The notes below the pieces were generated by a model that worked only from the letters and a program-made list of their open reading frames with translations, did no database searches and had not been told where the DNA came from. A stretch of DNA of 64,000 bases from Xiphydria camelus (taxonomy: Eukaryota > Arthropoda > Insecta > Hymenoptera > Xiphydriidae), in contig OY783194.1 in NCBI GenBank assembly GCA_963678675.1, positions 9,950,607 through 10,014,606 on the forward strand, given 5' to 3'. Position 1 is the first letter of the stretch. Each line of letters opens with the position of its first letter. Positions 55,130 through 64,000 of the stretch are shown here, piece by piece. A program made the position numbers and the translations under genes.

Positions 55130-55472
55130 GTAAGAGCGCGTACGGCGTTATTCATCAAAACATTATTCAACAATGTTTTTCCACATACATACGTTTGACA
55201 TGTTCCAAGGCAATACGCAATTATATTAATAATTAGTCCAATCATCACCATTGATAATCGCTTGGCATCTCCGAGGCATACTATCCATCAAATTTTCGGC
55301 AAATTCGCTTCCCCGCGAATTTGGTGGATAGTATGCCTCGGAGATGCCCCAAGCGATTATCGATGGTGGTGATTGGACTCATTATTAACTGTAATTGCGC
55401 AATGCGTTGGAATATGTCAAACGTATGTATGTGGAAAGAACATTGTTGAATAAATTTTCTATGAATAACGCC
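55130..55472. mobile_element. TTAA MITE, family E, copy 3 (full hairpin)
   Basis: GTAAGAGCGCGTACGGCGTT at the left after TTAA, with a central GCAAATTCGCTTCCCCGCGAATTT-type hairpin (shown here only by its AAATTCGC arms). The right end is degenerate. Confidence 0.75.
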
Positions 55473-55488
55473 GTAGACGCATTTTAAT

Positions 55489-55727
55489 ATCGTCGGCTTA
55501 CTTGTAAAACCTACTAAGTCCTATGTCCGAAAATCGGACTTAGAAGGTTTTACAAGTAAGCTGACGATATGTAATATTAAATATACAATATTTAACCATC
55601 GCTCCCAACGTCCGAAAGTCCATCGTCCTCTTCTTCGGTGATGCCAAGGGTTTTTCTTAGCTCCTCAATTTTGGTAGCGATCTCGTCCTTTCAGTTGCAG
55701 CTTTTCGCCGAGTAACAATATATCACT
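55489..55727. repeat. Family F hairpin and DUF4806 3' scrap
   Basis: 55489-55569 is a family F hairpin. 55600-55690 (minus) matches the DUF4806-like tail (LGITEEEDDGLSDVGSDG). Kinase copy 2 starts abruptly at 55728. Confidence 0.6.
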
Positions 55728-56602
55728 GATGCGAATAGTTCAAAGCGTCAAGCACACAAAACGACGCGGCTCCAAGATCCTGAAGGAAGGATGGATGGTG
55801 CATTCGATGAATCGCGATCCAATGGTAGGTCGACGACGTGGCGCTGATTTGGTTTCGCTTTCTCCGTCATTCAGACTCGTGTTTTCAGAGGAAGAGACAC
55901 TACTGGTGATTGGACACAAAGGCCATAACTCTGTTCCAAAGCGACAGCAGTTCCAAGTACTTCAAAGAGATTCAACAACATTCTCGTGAGTACATATCTA
56001 TATCGTTAGAAATTGTCTGCGCGCGTTTAGTCGATGTACAATGCACGCGTTCTCTCCTTCCAGGCACGATGCATTGTTTCGAGTTGAGAACGGCCAACGT
56101 CGATTACTACGTCGGCGAAGATCCCTTCTACGCAGGTGCGAGTGGTTAGCTTCCACCGCCGGAAAGTGGCGTTAGCGCTCACTTGGCGAGGACCTGGAAA
56201 ACGAGTATCAGGCAGGCATTGATGCCCATCACCTCCAAATCGGCAAGTACGTTCAGAGCTCGCGAGTGTGCGCGCGAACGCGTACCGATGCTATATTGAA
56301 AAACACGCGTCGTTTTCGCAGGTCGGCAGGAGCAGTCGACAACTGAGCCAGAGGAACGCGTAACCAACATGTCGCAGCTCTTCCACATCTTCCCAGACGA
56401 AGTTCTTGGCTCGGGTCAATTTGGTATCATCTACGGCGGAGTTCATCGCTAGACCGGCCGCGCGATGGCGATAAAGGTGATCGACAAGCTGCGTTTTCCC
56501 ACCAAGCAGGAGACCCAGCTCAAGAACGAAGTAGCCATCCTGCAGAATCTCTCCCACAGCAGAGTCGTCAATCTCGAGAGGATGTTCATTTTACATTTTT
56601 TA
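55728..56602 (+). pseudogene. Protein kinase D fragment, copy 2
   Basis: Nearly identical to 44797-45672, including introns, and ending at the same junction after VVNLERMF. It keeps the same TAG after GASG (about 56147-56149) and has an extra TAG at 56450-56452 within GGVHR. MHCFELRTANVDYYVGEDP is better preserved here than in copy 1. The left boundary lies exactly at the exon start, without the upstream acceptor seen in copy 1. Confidence 0.88.
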
Positions 56603-56630
56603 TGAATAACGCCGTACACGCGTTTTAATA

Positions 56631-56810
56631 TCGTCAGCTTACTTGTAAAACCTACTAAGTCCTATGTCCGAAAATCGGACTTGTGGAAGGTTTAACAAGT
56701 AAGCCGACGATATGTAATATTAACCCTTATGTGCACGCTAAGCGGCACTCCGTACCGCACCGCTAGCGTGTACTGACGGGAAACAAAATTTAAGCGTGTG
56801 CACGTAAGGG
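56631..56810. mobile_element. Family F hairpin (56631-56712) and family G MITE (56724-56810), copies 2
   Basis: Same order and spacing as 45707-45879 in the first unit, with only small differences. Confidence 0.85.
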
Positions 56811-56822
56811 TTAAATACACAA

Positions 56823-57023
56823 TATTTAACCATCGCTCCGAACGTCCGAAAGTTCATCGACATTTTCTTCGGTGATGCCAAGTGTTTCTTTTAGTTCCTC
56901 AATTTTTGCAGCGGTTTCGTCCTCCGTTTCCAATCCCGGCAAAGCCTTATTCCGTTTCTTGTCGGAATTTCTTCTCCCAAAATTTTTGTGCCTCTGTTTT
57001 GTCGCCCTTAAAATTTCTTTCAT
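56823..57023 (-). pseudogene. 3' fragment of a DUF4806-like gene, copy 2
   Basis: Minus-strand MKEILRATKQRHKNFGRRNS to ENVDELSDVRSDG and stop. It keeps the C-terminal frame that is broken in copy 1. Confidence 0.6.
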
Positions 57024-58019
57024 GTTATTATATTATAATGAAAGAGTAGGCACCACAACACGACTAGATACAACGAAAGAGTAGGCATTATTACCAATAC
57101 TACGGGGATTGTCGTTTTTGACAAGTGTTGTTTTTGAAAGGAACCCTTCAATTGTTTAACCCTTAATTTGACAGTGTATCTCATAAGATAGGTCTGTTAA
57201 CTCTTACTTGCCACACTGGGGTTCGAAACCACCCCACGGTAAAATTCGTACTTGTGCCACACTGGGGTTGATTTACACCTCAGCGAGAAGAATTGTTATA
57301 ATAAATAAATTATAGCATATTTGTACTTGAAAATTTTACCAGCTCATCTTAAGAGCGTACTTTAAAAGACCGTGTAACTTTAATATTTGATTTTTTTCGC
57401 ATACTTAATTTTAAGTTCTGGCTATACAAGTTCCACTGCCTTTTAAAGCACGCTCTTAAAAGAGCTGATAACATTTTCAAGTCCAAATATGCAATCATTT
57501 GTTTGTTATAACAATTTTTCTCGCTGGGGTGTAAATCAACCCCAGTGTGGCAAGTACGTGATTCTATAGAAGTGTGGCAAGTAAGGGTTAAGTAAGAGTG
57601 TACGGCGTTATTCATAAAAAATGTATTCAACAATGTTTTTTCCACATACATACGTTTTACATATTCCAACGCATTGCGCAATTACAGTTGATAACACTGG
57701 TCAACAGTGATTTTGTTAAATGGATAACTATAGCTGTTTCTTATGTATTTTGCTACGCTAAAGTCGAATATAACAACAGAAATTGCCCATCGGGCTCAGT
57801 TTTTTTGTAATTTTACATTTTTAATAACTTTTATATTTCCTAGATAATAATGTGTATTTTTGTATGTAACTTTATATGCTTTCGGCTGTATCGAAAGAAG
57901 GTGATCGTCAACAATGTATCATAATGTAGATTCCAATAAGGATACCAAGTACACGCCAGACCTGTCAAAACAAGTCCAGCCAGCTTGATAATATCGGCGC
58001 GTTGCTTACGTGAGTCTCT

Positions 58020-58025
58020 TCAGTT
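58020..58025 (+). promoter_or_regulatory. Possible initiator of the 559-aa gene
   Basis: TCAGTT, an arthropod-type initiator, lies about 115 bp before the chosen ATG. No TATA box is seen upstream. Confidence 0.3.
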
Positions 58026-58136
58026 TAGTTTAGATCTGCGTGTCGAGTGTGAAAGGTGTTTCTATTAATTTACAGTGAACTACTCGTCTTTACCTTGCAA
58101 TCTAGTGTTTATTTTTGTAAAAACAGATTTCTTAAA

Positions 58137-59816
58137 ATGCCGCGAAATTGTGAAAATCATCCAAACAATTTCTGTTATGTGTGTGGTGAACTAACATTGA
58201 AGTCCCAAAGAAGGAATATTACTCCCTTGATAAAAAAGGCATATGAGCTTTATTTTGGGTGTAAAATCGGTGATCAGGAAAAACCTTGGGCCCCTCATAT
58301 TTGTTGTGCGTCTTGTGTAACATTACTCAGTGGTTGGCTTCACGGAAAGTCACGATATATGCCATTTGCAATTCCAATGGTATGGAGGGAGCCAAAGGAT
58401 CACTTCACTGACTGTTATTTCTGCATTACAAAAATTGCTGGAATAACAAGCAAGACCAAGAAGACCATTGAATATCCCAACCTTGCTTCAGCTATCAGGC
58501 CTGTTCCTCACAGCGACGAGCTTCCAATCCCAGCGCCACCAGAAAATTGGAGTTTAGATACCGAAAATACTGGCGATGAAAATTTACAATTAAGCCCAGA
58601 AAAAGACGACATTGAAGACCCAGATTTTTGTGAAATGTCTGCAGAACCTCATAGAATCAATCAGGCTGAACTCAATGATCTAGTTCGTGATCTAAACTTA
58701 TCAAAAAATCAGGCAGAATTGTTGGCGTCCAGATTAAAGGGTTGGAATCTTCTCGAGAAGGGAACTACAATTTCTTTCTATCGTCGAAGAGAAGACGACT
58801 TCAAGCGCTTGTTCTCCGCAGAAGGAAATTTAATATATTGTACTGACGTTGATTCATTACTGAGTGAGTTAGGATACCACCATGATGTTAACGAATGGAG
58901 GTTGTTTATAGATTCCTCTAAACTAAGTTTAAAAGCCGTGCTTCTTCACATTGGAAATAAGAAACCTTCGATTCCTCTTGCCTACGCAGCTCATATGAAA
59001 GAGACGTATGACAACATGAAGAATTTGCTATCGAAGATACAATACCAACAGTATTCTTGGAATATATGCGGCGATTTGAAAGTTATAGCGCTTTTGTTAG
59101 GGCTCCAAACAGGATATACTAAATTTTGTTGTTTTCTATGCGAATGGGATAGCAGAGATCGAAAAAATCATTTTGTCAAACAGCAATGGCCTAAAAGAAA
59201 TCTGATACCTGGACAAAAAAACGTTACTTCTCAACCACTTGTAAACCCTGAACACGTATATCTTCCTCCCTTGCACATCAAACTTGGATTAATGAAAAAT
59301 TTTGTGAAGGCGATGGATAAAAGTGGTCAAGGTATTTTGTACTTAAAGAACAAATTCCCTAGGATCAGTGAAACTAAAATAAAAGAGGGTATATTTATAG
59401 GCCCACAAATAAGGGAACTTATAAACGACTATTGCTTTGAAGAAAGTTTGAATGAGGTTGAAAAAGCTGCATGGAAGTCTTTCAAAAATGTCGTAACAGA
59501 ATTTCTTGGCAATAGAAAAGCTGAGAACTATAGAGAACTAGTTTCAGAACTCCTTCTAAATTATAAAGCTCTGGGATGTAACATGTCCTTAAAAATACAT
59601 TTTCTGGATTCACACTTGGACTTCTTTCCCGAAAATCTAGGCGATGTGAGCGACGAACACGGCGAGCGGTTCCACCAAGATATTTCAACCATAGAAAAAC
59701 GCTATCAGGGAAAATGGAATCCAAATATGCTAGCAGACTATTGTTGGACACTAAAAAGGGATGTTCCTCAAGCCAAATACAGTAGAAAATCGTTAAAAAC
59801 TATCCATTTTGATTGA
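58137..59816 (+). CDS. Putative transposase, 559 aa, intact, unassigned family
   Basis: I chose ATG 58137 (AAAATGCCG): the frame is open 27 codons further up but has no earlier ATG. N-terminus: cysteine pairs C13/C16, C57/C58/C60 and C93/C96 (NFCYVCGELT, CCASC, DCYFC), likely a zinc-binding DNA-recognition domain. An acidic linker (140-170) follows. The C-terminal two thirds has conserved-looking blocks: LFIDSSKLSLKAV (D259), NICGDLKVIALLLG (D313), FCCFLCEWDSRDR, LPPLHIKLGLMKNFV (377-391) and DEHGERFHQDIS (E510). D259, D313 and E510 would suit an RNase H-like DDE core; this is inference. Proteins with this layout occur, from memory, as uncharacterised multi-copy families in insects and Hydra. 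Confidence 0.7.
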   Translation: MPRNCENHPNNFCYVCGELTLKSQRRNITPLIKKAYELYFGCKIGDQEKPWAPHICCASCVTLLSGWLHGKSRYMPFAIPMVWREPKDHFTDCYFCITKIAGITSKTKKTIEYPNLASAIRPVPHSDELPIPAPPENWSLDTENTGDENLQLSPEKDDIEDPDFCEMSAEPHRINQAELNDLVRDLNLSKNQAELLASRLKGWNLLEKGTTISFYRRREDDFKRLFSAEGNLIYCTDVDSLLSELGYHHDVNEWRLFIDSSKLSLKAVLLHIGNKKPSIPLAYAAHMKETYDNMKNLLSKIQYQQYSWNICGDLKVIALLLGLQTGYTKFCCFLCEWDSRDRKNHFVKQQWPKRNLIPGQKNVTSQPLVNPEHVYLPPLHIKLGLMKNFVKAMDKSGQGILYLKNKFPRISETKIKEGIFIGPQIRELINDYCFEESLNEVEKAAWKSFKNVVTEFLGNRKAENYRELVSELLLNYKALGCNMSLKIHFLDSHLDFFPENLGDVSDEHGERFHQDISTIEKRYQGKWNPNMLADYCWTLKRDVPQAKYSRKSLKTIHFD

Positions 59817-60235
59817 GATTAATACATGTCAGTACATTAAATAATACTAATCACTTTACGACAGTATGAACCTTTTAATTTAGTATTACAAGAAAACCTT
59901 ACCCGTTACAAAAAAATGCTATGTAAATTTAAAATCAGAGCAAAAAATTCCATTAGAAACAGGCATTGTAATTCATTTAACAGACAAAAAGTTAAATTTT
60001 GTCGATCAGTGTAATGAGTCCAATCACCACCATCGAATATTTGATGGATATTATGCCTCGGAGATGCCAAGCAATTATCGATGGTAGTGATTGGACTCAT
60101 TATTAATATAATTGCGTATTGCCTTGGAACATGTCAAACGTATGTATGTGGAAAAAACATCGTTGAATGATTTTTTTATGAATAACGCCGTACACGCTCT
60201 TACTTAACAGACTGAGAACATTGTCAAATTAAGGG

Positions 60236-61104
60236 TTAATACTCGCTATGTGAGCGCTATTTGACAATTTACCATTTTTCACAAAATCTGAGCAGAAATT
60301 CCTATAGTATTTGCTGTTGCGTTTCGATAAATAGTCAGAAATCGGTTTCCGTAACATTAAGTAATTATCGATAATTCGAAAACTGTTCTTATTTCGAAAC
60401 AATTGTAAAATTATCAAAATTTTTAAGTAGTGCCTTCTTTGCAAATCTATTGTATGTATTTATCGTATTGTATGTATGAATTATCTATGTATTAATATTG
60501 CTTATGTATAACTATGTATATGTATTAATTTTAACTGAACTTTTAAAAGGCCTGATTATTACCGAATAAAAATTCAGTTAAATTTAAACTACAGGCAACA
60601 GAAGTATCATCTTAAGAATAACCCTTAATTTGACAGTGTATCTTATAAGGTAGGTTGCCTTGGAACATGTCAAACGTATGTATGTGGAAAAAACATTGTC
60701 GAATAAGTTTTTTATGAATAACGCCGTACGCGCTCTTACTTAACAGACTGATAACAACGTAACTCTCAAAATGTACTTCTCAAAATGTATTGTCATGTAT
60801 AACTATTTGTCATGTATAATACTATACATTACTATGTATTATATTATAATAATAAATGAATAACGGATTTACTCATAAAAATTGTGTCATTTATTGTAAA
60901 CATTTACGTAGAATCCATATTAATTTTCTAACGGTGTTGAATTTCCCGCGACATTTCTGCGCATGCGCGCCGTTCGCGCATGCGTCAAGTAGCACTCGTG
61001 CGCCTCAAATGCAAGGCCAAATGCGTCGCACGCGTGCGACTTGAAGCGCACGCGTGCAGTCACAGGTGCGCGCATTGTGACTGCATTTTGCTATCTGGGG
61101 TGTT
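60236..61104. repeat. 3' part of the duplicated unit, second copy
   Basis: 60236-60640 matches 46989-47470 and 60748-61100 matches 47800-48093 plus the LINE-split junction. Relative to the first unit the left part of family E copy 2 is deleted, and about 30 bp of CGCACGCGTGCG-type sequence is inserted near 61030-61050. Confidence 0.8.
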
Positions 61105-61252
61105 AAGGCCATCACACGTGAAAAAACGTAAGCAGTAACAGTAAGGATTGACCAATCAGAAATACTATTCTTACGGAATTATGCTTAAACAGGCTTTCTG
61201 ATTGGTCAATCCTTCCTGTTACTGCTTAGGTTTTTTTACGTGTGATGGCCTT
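61105..61252. mobile_element. MITE family C, full copy
   Basis: AAGGCCATCACACGTGAAAA at the left pairs with the complement ending at 61252; long near-perfect arms, short loop near 61178. The partial copy is at 42181-42290. Confidence 0.85.
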
Positions 61253-61854
61253 TATAGGTGTGGAGAGACGTGCCGACTAACTTCAAGCCTTCACCACTAG
61301 TTGCGCACGATCGTTCGCCGTATCCCCTCCAAGCAGTTGCACGGTCCCAATACGAACACGTTCCCTGCGTATCAAAATGATTGAATTAACCCCCGTACTA
61401 AAATCTTGAAATTTACGTAAAACTATGTTGGCATGCCGTGTAAATCCACGCTTTGCTATCGGGGTTGGTGCTACTTGGTTACAAAAAGCACTCAAGTCTC
61501 ATCGCGTGCGCTCAAAACTCACGCGTGACTTCATTTTGACTGCGTAGTAGAGCGCACGCGTGAGACCGCACGTCGTGCGTCCTACGTGCGACGCACGATT
61601 GCTATCTGGGATTACATTGGAAGGATTTCAGATATGTTTCGCAAGGTTTCTGAGATATTTCAGAGATATCTCAGAGATTTCAAAATGTCCGCCTTTCTTA
61701 CATTTGTAATCATCCTGCAATGTAGCTGAGATATTTTGGAAATATTCCTGAAACATATATGACACATATGAGAAATGAAAATGGTAGCTAAATGAAAGCT
61801 TTCATAGATGTTTCAGGAATATTTCTGAAGTATCGAATAGTGATATTATTCTAT
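61253..61854. other. Spacer with inverted CCCAGATAGCA repeat
   Basis: 61470-61610 is the inverted counterpart of 54028-54185. 61615-61850 has loosely repeated TTTCAGGAATATTTCTGA-type motifs. No gene. Confidence 0.4.
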
Positions 61855-62018
61855 GGGCGGGTTGTAACGATTTGGTTCAGAGCCGGTTCAGCTTGAACCG
61901 CCGTTCTTGGTATATTTTGTGTCACGCATAATGTCATAGGTATACATTTTGATGTAAACTCAGTTCAAACGTGGTTCAAGTTAAAACTGAGTTTAAACCA
62001 AGTAGTTACAACCCGCCC
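61855..62018. mobile_element. MITE with GGGCGGGTTGTAAC ends, TAT duplication
   Basis: GGGCGGGTTGTAACGATTTG at the left pairs with its imperfect complement ending at 62018; TAT flanks both sides. Confidence 0.75.
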
Positions 62019-62169
62019 TATATGATTTCGAAGATGGTGATCATAGGACATATGCGAGAATGAATATAAATTATATTTTTAATACGGAATTCTGAAAACT
62101 ATATAATAATGAAGAAATATACGTAAACGCATATGTTAACTAGTACATCACAGCTAACAAGTTTTGCAT

Positions 62170-62513
62170 ATACCGTATGTCCCACTCTGTACGGGCCAGT
62201 TTGAAGTTACCTTCGGGGAGACTTGGTCGGTAATCGAAACATTTAATACCGGTAGAAGTCGAGTCGGTAGTTAGAGTTGGTGTCAATTCGGGAGATTGAA
62301 GCGTCTAATCTCGAAATTATGAATTTGTGAATAATGGTGAGTAATTTCCATTATTTACAAATTCATAATTTCAAAGTTAGACGCTTCGATCACCCGAATT
62401 GACACCAACTCTAACTACCGACTCAACTTCTACCGGTATTAAATGACTCAAGTACCGACCAAGCCTCCCCGAAGGTAACTTTAAACTGGCCCGTACAGAG
62501 TGGGACATACGGA
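62170..62513. mobile_element. Foldback element (FB family, copy 3, minimal form)
   Basis: Ends ATACCGTATGTCCCACTCTG and complement, arms of about 165 bp. The inward motif GAATAATGGTGAGTAA (about 62330) is at the same place as in copies 1 and 2. This copy is little more than two ends joined. Confidence 0.9.
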
Positions 62514-62621
62514 ACAAAAATAAAAATTAATTCATATTTTGAGATTCAAAACAAATTTATAGAACAATAACCCATGTTCCTTTCTGTCCAACCTTTGATT
62601 TCTGATAACTTCTTCTGTTTG

Positions 62622-62757
62622 TTAGTGGTCAATCAACATAATCTTGGGAGCTATGGAAATAAACAGGCATGCTGACAATCCGCAGTTAATTTTGTTTTCA
62701 TCTTCAAAGTCTTCTGTAGGTTTGCTACTAATAGACTGAGGACGAAGCAGTTTTTGT
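62622..62757 (-). CDS. Possible 3'-terminal exon of an unidentified gene
   Basis: Minus-strand acceptor TATATTTACAG precedes 62757; an open frame of 44 codons (QKLLRPQSISSKPTEDFEDE, then INCGLSACLFISIAPKIML) ends at TAA 62622-62624. No family recognised. The upstream exon would lie further right or outside the window. It could equally be chance. Confidence 0.25.
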
Positions 62758-62939
62758 CTGTAAATATACATACGTAGTTATATACAAGATGAGGTATTCA
62801 AAACAATAAGTCATTACTTTCTATTAAAATGGAGTTGAATATATGTATGCTGCCAAATATGTACTTGAAAATTATTTGAAGCTTAGTCTGCAATAACCGT
62901 AAGCGTAAAAGGAATCTTACGGAAGTAGCCATAAAATTG

Positions 62940-63352
62940 CATAATGGGCATGTTCACGATTTTTTTTTTTTTTGCTTATTCGTTAATACTTTTTGTGCTT
63001 ATTAATAAGATGTGTTTGTTTTTTTTTTTCTGAGCACTAATTTCTTTTTTTTTAGTGTTTAAAGTTTGACTTCGATTCAAACGAAATCCTTAGTGACGTC
63101 TCTAAAGCCACTGGCAAGAGCCCAAACCCGGGTTTGTGAATGGTGGAGAATCTGTTGCGCGACTCTGATTGGTCAGTTAGAATGGCGGTGAAAGTGCGAC
63201 GTTTTAAAACGAATGCCTTTTTTAACATCTCAAAAATACTGGAAAAACATTATTTTAATGACCCATTTTTTACCTACATTACTTTAATACCCTAATCTTC
63301 CGATTCATGTACTTTAAACAGCTGTACAAAAAGTTGTAAACATGCCCATTGT
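62940..63352. repeat. Possible MITE with AATGGGCATGTT ends
   Basis: AATGGGCATGTT at 62942 and its complement AACATGCCCATT at about 63341. The interior does not pair well, and long T-runs follow the left end. Confidence 0.4.
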
Positions 63353-64000
63353 GTAACGTTTCACAATACTCATTGAATGATATTAATTGTAATCACTTAC
63401 AGGATTTCGTATTACTTAACTTCATACGAATAAGTTTACGTTTACTCTGACTATTGTAGACCAAACTTTAATTGTTGTTAATGAATTCGATTGGTTTGGT
63501 AAACTTACGTCTCTCTGTCATTCCTTAGCTTCGCTTGTACGAGCCACTTAGAAAAAAATTAATTCTATAATTTCTTTCTCCGTATAATTATTTTCATAAC
63601 GTATAGATTCTAAAACAAACACTTTATTACTGAAAAATTATTTTGCTTAAATTGAGTATTTCCATATTTCAGATAAAATTTGTCCTTCTGGCAAAATTAA
63701 TCGATAAAATTAAAAGATAAATTTTATCTGGAATATCGAGAAACCAGGCTTATTTGATTATTTTATATATGTCCAATTATTTTAATCATTAAATGTCTAG
63801 TTTATAGCTCTGATAAAGAAATGTTTTAAATAGTTTATAGAAGTCTCGTTAAAAGTCGAAGAACAGTTTCCATTGGGGAGAGCACACAATACAAGCTTAC
63901 TTGAAGAGAACAATGATTAAAATAACACTCACGCATAATGCATTTACACACAAGGGAGTCTTTAAATGATTTTTTGGTTTTCGTTCCAGCCCAAGAGTAA
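63353..64000. other. Right-edge AT-rich spacer
   Basis: No gene, repeat pairing or splice-bounded frame recognised. Confidence 0.35.

Larger units (their letters stand above)
57695..60011 (+). mobile_element. Intact DNA transposon of unassigned family, TAA duplication
   Basis: 2,317 bp. Ends CACTGGTCAAC (left) and, complemented, CACTGATCGAC (right). TAA flanks both sides (57692-57694 and 60012-60014). The empty target, TTGATAATGAG, is visible in the other family E copies, so the insertion is precise. One uninterrupted ORF fills most of the element. I cannot place it in a named superfamily. Confidence 0.85.
57160..60235. mobile_element. Second nest of TTAA MITEs (I, H, E), split by the 2.3-kb element
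   Basis: Family I outer ends after TTAA at 57156 and before TTAA at 60236; family H at 57201-57587; family E from 57592 to 60203. The coding element at 57695-60011 interrupts family E. Outside it the sequence is very close to 46228-46988. Confidence 0.85.

Overview
The window looks like arthropod, most likely insect, nuclear DNA: spliced genes with GT-AG introns, AT-rich spacers, and a dense load of insect-type transposons (mariner, piggyBac, TTAA MITEs, Ty3/gypsy, I/Jockey-like LINEs, a tRNA-derived SINE, a Helitron-like element). A hymenopteran is my guess from the style of the repeats, but nothing proves it. No rRNA, CRISPR or convincing functional tRNA gene is visible.

The one clear host gene is the 5' half of a PTPA gene (PP2A phosphatase activator), minus strand, in four exons: 41958-42000, 41785-41870, 26558-26761 and 22685-22902. 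The splice phases agree and the exons translate to a colinear PTPA N-terminal half; the rest must lie left of the window. Its second intron (about 15 kb) and the DNA downstream of exon 4 are packed with transposons.

Layout. 143-3758: pogo/CENP-B-type DNA transposon with about 420-bp inverted repeats and a divergent accessory ORF. 4093-10137: a minus-strand, multi-exon pseudogene of an insect multi-copy family, cut up by a Helitron-like element, a SINE, a MITE, and a TA-flanked element that itself holds a LINE. 12045-18515: composite foldback containing a zinc-finger ORF, a 5'-truncated gypsy element and smaller foldbacks. 18651-22546: foldback rich in AGGTCA motifs, two MITEs, and a mariner. 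27892-39482: a large nested element in PTPA intron 2, holding a 3.45-kb near-perfect palindrome, a foldback whose two arms each carry a THAP-domain gene, and a piggyBac with TTAA ends. 39651-41719: a second foldback of the same terminal family as the palindrome.

42001-62100, upstream of PTPA, is a graveyard of captured gene pieces and nested TTAA MITEs. Two direct copies of one unit (44797-48093 and 55728-61100) each carry intron-containing fragments of a protein kinase D gene and a 3' fragment of a DUF4806-like gene. Between them sit a near-intact 5.9-kb LINE (48094-54015) and a further DUF4806-like fragment. The second copy has been split by the most intact coding element here: a 2.3-kb transposon (57695-60011) with an uninterrupted 559-aa ORF, short CACTG-ending inverted repeats and a TAA target duplication. 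I regard it as the best candidate for an undescribed, possibly active, mobile element family. The last 1.5 kb holds a possible minus-strand 3'-terminal exon and otherwise AT-rich spacer.
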